NCBI RefSeq assembly: GCF_015354735.1
Contig: NZ_JACEFJ010000001.1
Span: forward strand, 248,001-312,000
Reading direction: 5' to 3'
DNA from: Pararhodonellum marinum
GTDB taxonomy: Bacteria; Bacteroidota; Bacteroidia; Cytophagales; Cyclobacteriaceae
Length of the DNA: 64,000 nucleotides
Position 1 is the first letter of the stretch. Each line of letters opens with the position of its first letter. Below the pieces are notes generated by a model. The model worked only from the letters and a program-made list of their open reading frames with translations. It made no database searches and was not told where the DNA came from. Made by a program: the position numbers and the translations under genes. Shown here one piece after another: positions 56,892 through 64,000 of the stretch.

Positions 56892-58151
56892 ATGAAAACC
56901 ATGTTTTGTTACCTCGCATTGCTATTGGTTTTTTTCCTTATCGGAATTTCTGCCCATGCCCAAGATGAGGCGGACCGTTATCCACAACGCTTCAGATACA
57001 GGTATGTGGAGCCTGGTGCTTTCCAAGACAGCACGATTACCGCTGGGTTTGATCCTTCACTTTATCATCCTTTTTTTATCAAAAGCCGGGATGGACAGTA
57101 TTCCCTTCATATTTCTGCCTATGCCCAACTCCGTTACAATGCGACTTTTCTAAGTAATACTCCCGAAGAGGTGCAGTCTGTTGAGACTGGGTATTTGTTG
57201 GGTCGGTTCAGGATGTTTTTAGAGGGTAATTTGACGGATAAATTTTATTACCACATAAGAACCAATGTAAATCCTGCGGGAAATTTCGAACTGATTGCGG
57301 CTTACATTCAGTACAACATTGACAATAAAAACTGGCTGAGATTTGGCAGGCAGTTTATGGCCTTGAGTTTGGAGGACTGGATGTATCCGCTTGACCTTGC
57401 AGCGATTGAGTTTTCAGCCATGGACTTTGAGTTTGCCTTATGGAGTTCTTTCGGGCTGCAATGGCGCCACATAGCCAGTGATAAGTTCCGCTCCTATGTC
57501 TCCATAGGCAATGGTTCTTATGGAGGCAGAAGGACCTTTCCTGCACCGGCAGATTCGGACCTCGCTTTGATAGGAAGAGGGGAATGGAACATCATGGGCG
57601 GTACCTGGGGAAGATGGGATGATATGGTGGGCAGAAAGGATAAATTTCCTTTGGGCATGATGTTGGGGTTTAGTATCGGAAACCAATTCCGTTTTGACAA
57701 AGAAGTCATACAAACCCAGCCTAATGGCGGCACCCAAGTCAACCTGGATTATAGTCTTCAAGGCCAGGATATGCATTTTTTTGCAGCATTCAACCGGACT
57801 TGGACAAGGTATGAGTCAGGTGTAGGGCAGGATTTTTATAGAGACGGTTTTTATACTACACTTGGATACTGGATTGACAATCAATGGTTCTCTTATGCCA
57901 GGTTTGATTTTGTAGGGAAGGGGAATACCCCAGACCCAACAAATACCCTAAAAAACTATGCAGCGCCGGGTGCAGGAGTCAGCTATTACCCATTTTTCTT
58001 TAACAACAAGATCAGATTCACGCTGGAATACAATTATTTGGCCAATCCCATTGATGCGACCACCGTATCTCCAGACGGACAATTGGGATTCGTTCCCAGC
58101 CCTTACGGGGCTCAGTCATCTCTTAGGTTTCAGGCACAATTTGGATTCTAA
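56892..58151 (+). CDS. Phosphate-selective porin O/P-like porin
   Basis: 419 residues with a signal peptide ending ISAHAQ (about 24). The start of the barrel (HISAYAQLRYN, LGRFRMFLEGNLTDKFYYHI, FGRQFMALSLED) is typical of the OprO/OprP family, and the chain ends LRFQAQFGF. It forms a channel in the outer membrane. First of a likely three-gene operon with the GH1 lipoprotein (22 bp on) and the esterase. Confidence 0.88.
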   Translation: MKTMFCYLALLLVFFLIGISAHAQDEADRYPQRFRYRYVEPGAFQDSTITAGFDPSLYHPFFIKSRDGQYSLHISAYAQLRYNATFLSNTPEEVQSVETGYLLGRFRMFLEGNLTDKFYYHIRTNVNPAGNFELIAAYIQYNIDNKNWLRFGRQFMALSLEDWMYPLDLAAIEFSAMDFEFALWSSFGLQWRHIASDKFRSYVSIGNGSYGGRRTFPAPADSDLALIGRGEWNIMGGTWGRWDDMVGRKDKFPLGMMLGFSIGNQFRFDKEVIQTQPNGGTQVNLDYSLQGQDMHFFAAFNRTWTRYESGVGQDFYRDGFYTTLGYWIDNQWFSYARFDFVGKGNTPDPTNTLKNYAAPGAGVSYYPFFFNNKIRFTLEYNYLANPIDATTVSPDGQLGFVPSPYGAQSSLRFQAQFGF

Positions 58152-58173
58152 CAAATATTTTATTGAACGGATT

Positions 58174-59664
58174 ATGAAATCAAAAAATGAAACCAGCCGC
58201 AGGGATTTTATTAAGTTAGGTGGTACAGCAACACTTGGACTTTCTACTCTTCATCTGACAGGTTGTAAGGAGGGCGAAACTGAAAACGTAGCAAAAAGTG
58301 CGTCCAATCAAAAGGGTAACAGAAGATTTCCTGATGATTTCGTTTGGGGAACGGCCACTGCAGCTTATCAGGTGGAAGGTGCGGTGAAGGAGGACGGAAG
58401 AGGCATGTCCATTTGGGACACCTATTCCGAGATTCCGGGAAAAATTAAAAACAATGATACTGGAGAGGTGGCCTGCGATATGTACCATCGGTACAAAGAG
58501 GATGTTCAATTGATGAAGTCCATCCATGCAGGCGCCTATCGATTCTCCATTTCGTGGCCTCGGGTTTTCCCCGAGGGCATGGGTACACCCAATCCCAAAG
58601 GACTGGACTTTTACGACAGATTGATCGATGAGTTATTGGCCAATGGGATCACTCCTTACGCCACACTTTACCATTGGGATTTGCCACAGACACTTCAGGA
58701 CAAATATGGAGGTTGGCAGTCCAAAGAAACGTCAAAAGCATTTGCTGCATATGCAGCCTATGTGACTGAAAAAATCAGTGACCGTGTGAAGCATTATTTC
58801 ACGCTCAACGAATTTTACTCATTTACGGACTTAAGTTATGGTCAGGGTCAATTGGCACCAGGTCTGAAGTTGCCACAAAAGGGAATAGTTCAGGTGAGGC
58901 ACAATGCCGTATTGGCACATGGCATGGCAGTGGAAGCCATGAGGCAATCGGCCAAATCACCCCTTGAAATCGGAGTGGCAGAAAATATTGTGACGGCTGT
59001 TCCGGTTATGGATACCCGGGAAAACATCGAGGCTGCTAAAAATGCAACCCGGGAATTGAATGCCGGATTGCTGACAGTGATGTTGGAAGGAAAGTATACC
59101 GACAAGTATCTAAATAGCCTGGGTTCGGATGCGCCTGAATTCACCGATGAAGAACTGAAACTCATCGGAAGCCCATTGGATTTTGTGGGAATCAATGTAT
59201 ACTTAGCCAACAAATATGTACTAGCGGCAGATAATGAAGATGGCTATGAGTTGCTCCCCCATGCAAAACACCATCCAACCATGGCTTCTCCTTGGCACTT
59301 AATCAGTCCAGAAAGTTTGTATTGGGCCCCTCGTCTCGTTAAGGAACTGTGGAATGCCAAAGAGATTTATATTACCGAAAACGGGTGTGGAGCCACAGAC
59401 GAAATGACAAACGACGGTAAAATTATAGACACAGACCGGGTGATGTTCATGAAAAACTACTTGACACAGCTTCATCGGGCTACCAGCGAAGGCATTCCGG
59501 TCAAGGGATACTTCCATTGGAGTTTGATGGACAATTTTGAGTGGATATTTGGTTATGGGATTCGGTTTGGGCTGTTTTATATGGATTACGAAACGCTGGA
59601 GCGGACGCCGAAGCAAAGTGCAGCTTACTTTAAAAACATCGCCAAAAGCAACACCCTGATTTGA
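58174..59664 (+). CDS. Tat-exported GH1 beta-glycosidase lipoprotein
   Basis: 496 residues from ATG 58174; a frame back to 57958 only overlaps the porin. The N-terminus SRRDFIKLGG is a twin-arginine signal and is followed by lipobox LTGC (Cys31), so it should be exported folded and lipid-anchored. GH1 fold markers are DFVWGTATAAYQVEGA, AYRFSISWPR, nucleophile E402 in ITENG and acid/base E213. The acid/base motif reads TLNEF instead of the usual TLNEP, and GINVYL replaces GINYYT. It probably cleaves beta-glucosides outside the inner membrane. Confidence 0.92.
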   Translation: MKSKNETSRRDFIKLGGTATLGLSTLHLTGCKEGETENVAKSASNQKGNRRFPDDFVWGTATAAYQVEGAVKEDGRGMSIWDTYSEIPGKIKNNDTGEVACDMYHRYKEDVQLMKSIHAGAYRFSISWPRVFPEGMGTPNPKGLDFYDRLIDELLANGITPYATLYHWDLPQTLQDKYGGWQSKETSKAFAAYAAYVTEKISDRVKHYFTLNEFYSFTDLSYGQGQLAPGLKLPQKGIVQVRHNAVLAHGMAVEAMRQSAKSPLEIGVAENIVTAVPVMDTRENIEAAKNATRELNAGLLTVMLEGKYTDKYLNSLGSDAPEFTDEELKLIGSPLDFVGINVYLANKYVLAADNEDGYELLPHAKHHPTMASPWHLISPESLYWAPRLVKELWNAKEIYITENGCGATDEMTNDGKIIDTDRVMFMKNYLTQLHRATSEGIPVKGYFHWSLMDNFEWIFGYGIRFGLFYMDYETLERTPKQSAAYFKNIAKSNTLI

Positions 59665-59709
59665 ACGGATTTCTTCCCCAATGCAATCGACCAATAAAAC
59701 GTAAGGAAT

Positions 59710-60711
59710 ATGAATAAAAAAGTAAAATGGGCCTTTCTGGTTTTATTGGCTTTAGTGGGCATTGTTTTTCTTGCTTTCAAAATCTCTCCCTATCCTTCTG
59801 TATGGATAATCAGGTACGCCTTTAACAAAGAGGCGGACAGGGTCAACCAAGAATTGGAAAAGTTTTTACCGGATAATATAGAAACAATCAGCAATGTACA
59901 CTATGACGAAAATGATGCAAACGCTTATATGGATGCCTTTTTCCCCGCCGATGCTGTAAAATCGGGAAACAGGTTACCGGTCATCGTATGGACACATGGG
60001 GGAGGGTTGATTTCAGGAAATAAAAATCAGTTGAGCAATTATTGCAAAATCCTTGCATCCCACGGCTATGTGGTGGTGTCCATCGATTATACCATAGCTC
60101 CTGAAGCAAAATACCCCACACCTATGGAACAACTGAACAAAGCATTGGCATTTATAGCAACAAATCCGGATAAATTTAATGCTGACACTTCCTTTTTCGT
60201 GCTGGCAGGGGATTCTGGTGGCTCTATGATCGCTGCAACTACGGCCAATATCATCACCAGTCCCGAATACGCAAAGATCACCAAGGTGCAACCGGGCCTA
60301 AACCCCGACCAATTGAAAGGCTTACTCTTGTACTGCGGGATATATGAAATAGACAACTTAAAAATGGAAGGAGCTTTCGGCTCCTTTCTAAAAACCGTGA
60401 TGTGGGCCTATTTTGATTCTAAAGATATTTCAAAAGATAACTATGCCAAAAGTGCTTCTGTGACCAACTTCCTTACAAAATCATTTCCTCCCACTTTCAT
60501 ATCAGCAGGCAATGAAGATCCCTTGTTGCCCCAATCTAAACTTTTGGCCGAAAAACTTTCAGCTTTACAGGTGCCTTTGGACACCTTGTTTTTCCCTATA
60601 GATCATGAGCCTGCATTAGGGCACGAATATCAGTTTACCCTTGATGATGTCGGGAAGTTGGCTTTAGAAAGGTCTATCAAATTTCTTGATGCGATCTCAG
60701 ATCAGCGGTGA
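59710..60711 (+). CDS. Membrane-anchored alpha/beta hydrolase, HSL-type esterase
   Basis: 333 residues with an N-terminal membrane anchor (7-23). The hormone-sensitive lipase oxyanion motif HGGG is at 96-99, the nucleophile S169 in AGDSGG, the Asp in AGNEDPLL and the His in GHEYQF or DHEP near the C-terminus. It hydrolyses short acyl or acetyl esters. It follows the GH1 gene by 45 bp; a sugar-ester deacetylating role beside the glycosidase is plausible but unproven. Confidence 0.88.
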   Translation: MNKKVKWAFLVLLALVGIVFLAFKISPYPSVWIIRYAFNKEADRVNQELEKFLPDNIETISNVHYDENDANAYMDAFFPADAVKSGNRLPVIVWTHGGGLISGNKNQLSNYCKILASHGYVVVSIDYTIAPEAKYPTPMEQLNKALAFIATNPDKFNADTSFFVLAGDSGGSMIAATTANIITSPEYAKITKVQPGLNPDQLKGLLLYCGIYEIDNLKMEGAFGSFLKTVMWAYFDSKDISKDNYAKSASVTNFLTKSFPPTFISAGNEDPLLPQSKLLAEKLSALQVPLDTLFFPIDHEPALGHEYQFTLDDVGKLALERSIKFLDAISDQR

Positions 60712-60948
60712 AGCCGTTAATTGTTTAGGATTCATCTTTTTGTGGGTCTGAACAATTGGCATCTTTGATCAACAACGAAGAATGGTAAAAAATAAATAAT
60801 TATTTATTAGCTAAATAGAGTGGTGGGTCCGGAAGTATAGTTCAATAAACTATATTCAAAAAATATATGTAAAATCACTTTCCTCGGATAAAAGACCAAA
60901 GTATGATTTAACAAACTACACTTTTGTTGTTTGCTAATCGGTAAAAAA

Positions 60949-60979
60949 GACCTTTGAGATTTTTAAAACCTCAAAGGTC
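60949..60979 (-). terminator. Hairpin 1 of a tandem terminator pair behind typA
   Basis: Perfect 10-bp stem GACCTTTGAG / CTCAAAGGTC with an 11-base AT-rich loop. Read on minus it is followed by six T (60948-60943). Confidence 0.75.
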
Positions 60980-60999
60980 AAAAACTGCGGACAAAAAAA

Positions 61000-61030
61000 G
61001 ACCTCAAAGGTTTAAAAATCCTTCGAGGTC
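61000..61030 (-). terminator. Hairpin 2 of a tandem terminator pair behind typA
   Basis: Stem GACCTCAAAGG / CCTTCGAGGTC, 11 bp with one mismatch, loop of 9 bases. Read on minus it is followed by seven T (60999-60993). It is about 60 bases past the typA stop and shares the core GACCTTTGAGGT word with hairpin 1. Confidence 0.75.
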
Positions 61031-61090
61031 CAATTCTAAAATATTGAATCCTAACTCGTAATTCGTAAATCCCAAATCAAAATTCGTATC

Positions 61091-62896
61091 CTATGCTTCC
61101 TTCTTTGCCATTCTGGTCCGCTCATTTTCATCCAGGAAGATTTTCCTCATCCGGATGGATTTTGGCGTGATTTCCAGGTACTCATCCTTTTGGATGTATT
61201 CCATGGCTTCTTCCAGGGAGAATTTTTTGGCAGGAGCAATTCTCGTGTTGTCATCGGAGCCGGAAGCCCGCATGTTGGTCAGTTTCTTGCCTTTCTGCAC
61301 ATTCACCACGATATCACTGTCACGGGAATTTTCACCGATCACCTGTCCGCCGTATAGCTCATCTCCCGGTTCGATAAAGAAGGTACCTCTATCCTGAAGT
61401 TTGTCGATGGCGTAAGCGGTACATTGGCCACCTTCCATAGAGATCAGGGATCCGTTGTTTCTTCCTGGTATATTTCCTTTGAATGGCTCATAAGCTGAAA
61501 ACCTATGGTTCATGATGGCTTCACCCTGGGTAGCAGTCAACACATTGTTTCTCAAACCGATCAGACCTCTTGAAGGGATCTTGAATTCGAGGTGTTGCAG
61601 GTCGCCTTTGGGCTCCATCACCAACAGTTCACCTTTTTTCTGGGTAGCCAGCTCGATGACTTTACCGGCGGTACTTTCAGGTACATCCACGAACAGGGTC
61701 TCTATGGGTTCGTGTTTCACACCGTCTATTTCCTTGAAAATCACCTGAGGTTGGCCTACCTGCAATTCATAACCTTCCCTTCTCATGGTCTCTATCAATA
61801 CAGACAAGTGAAGAATCCCACGGCCATAGACCAGAAATTTGTCTTCATTGTCAGTGGATTCAACCCTAAGTGCCAGGTTTTTTTCCATTTCCTTGAACAA
61901 CCTGTCTCTCAGGTGACGAGAGGTCACAAATTTCCCCTCTTTGCCAAAAAACGGTGAATTGTTGATCGTGAACAGCATGTTCATTGTAGGCTCATCGATG
62001 GAGATTCTTGGCAGTGGTTCAGGATTTTCAAGATCTGCCAAAGTATCGCCAATCTCAAAATCCTCAATGCCGGTAACCGCACAGATGTCTCCGGCAGTTA
62101 CTTCAGTGACTTTATTTTTTCCCAAGCCTTCGAAGACATGGAGTTCTTTGATTTTTACTTTCTTGATGCTGCCATCAGCTTTGCAAAGAGAAACTTGGGC
62201 ATTTTCCTTGATGACCCCTCTTTTTACACGTCCTATGGCAATACGTCCAACAAAATTGGAGTAATCCAAAGAAGTGATCTGCATCTGCAAGGTTCCTGTA
62301 TCGATTTTCGGTTCAGGAATATGGGCGATGATGGCATCCAACAGGGGAAGGATGGAGTCGGTAGGGTTTTGCCAGTCCGGGCCCATCCAGTTGTTTTTCG
62401 CCGAGCCATACAAGGTCTGAAAGTCCAGTTGTTCTTCTGTGGCATCCAAATTGAACATCAGGTCAAATACCGCCTCATGGACTTCATCCGGGCGACAGTT
62501 GGGTTTGTCTACCTTGTTGACCACCACGATAGGGGTAAGGCCAAGGGCCAAAGCTTTGCCCAGAACAAATCTTGTCTGAGGCATAGGACCTTCGAAGGCA
62601 TCGACCAAAAGGATCACCCCATCGGCCATTTTCAATACCCTTTCCACTTCACCACCGAAGTCGGCGTGACCCGGGGTGTCTATGATGTTGATTTTGGTAT
62701 CTTTATATCTTACGGACACATTTTTGGAAAGGATGGTGATTCCTCTTTCTCTTTCCAAGTCGTTGTTATCCAGGATCAAATCGTCAAACTGTTGGTTTTC
62801 CCGAAAGATTTTGGAGACATGAATGATTTTGTCCACCAGGGTGGTTTTACCATGGTCAACGTGTGCGATGATCGCGATATTCCGAATACTTTGCAT
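61091..62896 (-). CDS. typA: Ribosome-associated GTPase TypA/BipA
   Basis: 601 residues, full length. G-domain motifs are AHVDHGKTT, RERGITI, DTPGHADF and NKVDKP; domains II, III, V and the TypA-specific C-terminal domain follow (GLIGLRNNVLTATQGEAIMN, PGRNNGSLISMEGGQ). It binds the ribosome like EF-G and acts in ribosome assembly and stress growth. It is a single-gene unit with a clear promoter and double terminator. Confidence 0.97.
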   Translation of the reverse strand: MQSIRNIAIIAHVDHGKTTLVDKIIHVSKIFRENQQFDDLILDNNDLERERGITILSKNVSVRYKDTKINIIDTPGHADFGGEVERVLKMADGVILLVDAFEGPMPQTRFVLGKALALGLTPIVVVNKVDKPNCRPDEVHEAVFDLMFNLDATEEQLDFQTLYGSAKNNWMGPDWQNPTDSILPLLDAIIAHIPEPKIDTGTLQMQITSLDYSNFVGRIAIGRVKRGVIKENAQVSLCKADGSIKKVKIKELHVFEGLGKNKVTEVTAGDICAVTGIEDFEIGDTLADLENPEPLPRISIDEPTMNMLFTINNSPFFGKEGKFVTSRHLRDRLFKEMEKNLALRVESTDNEDKFLVYGRGILHLSVLIETMRREGYELQVGQPQVIFKEIDGVKHEPIETLFVDVPESTAGKVIELATQKKGELLVMEPKGDLQHLEFKIPSRGLIGLRNNVLTATQGEAIMNHRFSAYEPFKGNIPGRNNGSLISMEGGQCTAYAIDKLQDRGTFFIEPGDELYGGQVIGENSRDSDIVVNVQKGKKLTNMRASGSDDNTRIAPAKKFSLEEAMEYIQKDEYLEITPKSIRMRKIFLDENERTRMAKKEA

Positions 62897-62916
62897 TGTA
62901 AAATTGAATTAAGGTG

Positions 62917-62944
62917 CAAAGGTAGTAAGAAAATTTGGTATCAA
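62917..62944 (-). promoter_or_regulatory. Promoter of typA
   Basis: Read on minus: TTG at 62944-62942, 17-base spacer, TACCTTTG at 62924-62917 (exact TANNTTTG), 20 bases before the ATG. Confidence 0.65.
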
Positions 62945-63160
62945 GTTGATGCACTTGAAAAGTCTCATACATTTAATGGTTTCTTTATATTAAAAAACTG
63001 TATGGATTATATTTTATTCATTGGCCTATAGTATATGGCAAATCGGTTTTTCCTCATGCTGTTTATTCCATTACCACTATTCGTGTTAAGTTACTTCAGT
63101 TCCTCGCACTTCAACTAAAATGGCCTAGAATTTTTCCATTATCATATAATTCAAAAAAAA

Positions 63161-63988
63161 TTACCTTAAGACCATCTCCACCCTTCTGTTCTTGCTTTTG
63201 CCCTCTTCGGTAGCATTAGTAGAAACAGGTGAAAGTGGACCAATTCCTTTGGCGTCCATGTTTTGAGAAGGTACTTTATAGATAGTTGTTAATGCATTCA
63301 TTACAGCTTTTGCCCTTTCTTCAGAGAGTCTTTGGTTATGCTCAAAGGAACCGGTGTTATCTGTATGCCCTACGATATGAACCTTTCCCTTTGGGTTGGC
63401 AATCAGGTATTTGGCCATTTGCTCCAGCGTTTCTTTGGATTCTGGCTTGATGTCTGCTTTGTCTGTATCGAAGTAAATACCATAAAAAGCGGCCTTTCCG
63501 TAGGCCTTAATTTCACGGTCTATGTCCTCTGCATTAAGCACAATGTATTGGTTCATGCTTTCTTCCCTTACACAGGTTACAGAAAAGGTGCCACTTTGGT
63601 CGCTATTTACCAAAATCCACCATTCTTCCCCAGCAGTTTTGAGATGTAGAAATGCATTTGATTTGGATTCATTTACCATCCTGCCACCTTTAGCAGTGAC
63701 TGACTGAATGTAATTCTGAAAAATCATGGCATTGGAGGGTCTTTTTTCCCAATCACCGTCAAAATTATAAAAAGTTTTCAGAAAATAACCTGCCTGTTCG
63801 TATTGAATCCAATCACCATTTTTGTCCATGAAATCGACTTTAAGTACCTCGTATTCTTTCTCTTCACAAGCGGAGACGCTGTGTTGGGGAAGGATGTTAA
63901 AGAGTGGGTGGGGATTGCAGGGACTTTGCGCAAAGGCAGTAATCGAAAACCCAATAAAAATGGATAATAGTGCCCAAATGTATCTCAT
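63161..63988 (-). CDS. OmpA family protein
   Basis: 275 residues from ATG 63988; a TTG two codons before is less likely. Signal peptide ends ITAFAQ (about 21). The middle region has no known domain. The C-terminal 110 residues are an OmpA peptidoglycan-binding domain: IYFDTDKADIKPES, VHIVGHTDNTGS, NQRLSEERAKAV and GKSKNRRVEMVLR. It tethers the outer membrane to peptidoglycan. Only 12 bases of upstream sequence are in the window, so its operon is unknown. Confidence 0.92.
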   Translation of the reverse strand: MRYIWALLSIFIGFSITAFAQSPCNPHPLFNILPQHSVSACEEKEYEVLKVDFMDKNGDWIQYEQAGYFLKTFYNFDGDWEKRPSNAMIFQNYIQSVTAKGGRMVNESKSNAFLHLKTAGEEWWILVNSDQSGTFSVTCVREESMNQYIVLNAEDIDREIKAYGKAAFYGIYFDTDKADIKPESKETLEQMAKYLIANPKGKVHIVGHTDNTGSFEHNQRLSEERAKAVMNALTTIYKVPSQNMDAKGIGPLSPVSTNATEEGKSKNRRVEMVLR

Positions 63989-64000
63989 AAACAAGGTAGT

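Larger units (their letters stand above)
60712..61090. other. 379-bp region between convergent genes
   Basis: Left half is featureless AT-rich sequence. Right half holds two tandem hairpins and short direct repeats of attcgta (around 61048-61087). No gene. Confidence 0.65.

Noticed and set aside
57958-58173. N-terminal extension of the GH1 frame
   Set aside because: It only overlaps the porin and lacks a signal; the ATG at 58174 gives a twin-arginine lipoprotein signal.
62138-63031. 297-codon open frame on plus opposite typA
   Set aside because: Antisense to typA and runs through its promoter; no domain recognised.
1-64000. CRISPR arrays, toxin-antitoxin pairs, phage or defence genes
   Set aside because: No regularly spaced repeats and no recognisable defence or phage domains were found.

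Overview
The window looks like chromosomal core DNA of a member of the Bacteroidota, most likely order Cytophagales (Cyclobacteriaceae-like). The evidence is a complete sprA gene, an adjacent porU-porV pair of the type IX secretion system (T9SS), the gene order ruvA-sprA-gcvH-vanZ-tonB, Bacteroidota-only families (DUF4837, DUF4292), and exact matches to the Bacteroidota promoter pattern TTG-N17..19-TANNTTTG. No rRNA, tRNA, CRISPR array, insertion sequence or prophage was seen. The taxonomic call is inference from gene content.

Layout. 0-10.6 kb holds housekeeping and membrane genes: a patatin-like lipase cut by the left edge, a CPA2 antiporter with RCK domains, an Mpo1-like membrane protein, an FAD oxidoreductase, an NhaC antiporter translationally coupled to a DEDDy exonuclease, YigZ, and a two-gene acyltransferase/glycosyltransferase unit. 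10.6-17.7 kb is a tight five-gene minus-strand operon: MBL hydrolase, pssA, porU, porV and a catalytically empty M16 peptidase. 17.8-23.2 kb runs on plus: a second FAD oxidoreductase, a 1139-residue protein with a ruined metallopeptidase-like domain plus TolB-like propeller plus BamA-like barrel, and yicC.

From 47.3 kb down to 23.2 kb almost everything is on minus: echA, a Wzx-type flippase, dut, a TPR protein, a DUF4292 lipoprotein, an EnvC-like LytM protein, tatA, gatA, an MltD-like transglycosylase, a DUF4837 lipoprotein, a malic enzyme-PTA fusion, ruvA, sprA, gcvH, vanZ, tonB, and after a 668-bp spacer a second tonB. Strong terminators sit after echA and after the first tonB; a near-consensus promoter sits in front of tatA.

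47.5-64 kb is more accessory: isocitrate dehydrogenase, an orphan lipoprotein, a stand-alone CheB-like protein with a Cys/His C-terminal module, an outer-membrane barrel, then two divergent groups of exported proteins. The minus group is porin, exported amidohydrolase and exported glutaminase. The plus group is porin, Tat-exported GH1 lipoprotein and membrane-anchored esterase. Together they suggest envelope-level nutrient capture. The window ends with typA, which has a clear promoter and a double hairpin terminator, and an OmpA-family protein.

How the parts connect: SprA is the T9SS outer-membrane channel, PorV the shuttle that receives cargo from it, PorU the C25 protease that removes the cargo C-terminal signal; TonB proteins energise outer-membrane uptake. 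I did not find a whole new defence or mobile system. The most unusual items are the 1139-residue three-part envelope protein, the pseudo-M16 subunit locked into the porUV operon, the CheB-like gene behind a TGGACA inverted repeat, and the exported hydrolase clusters.
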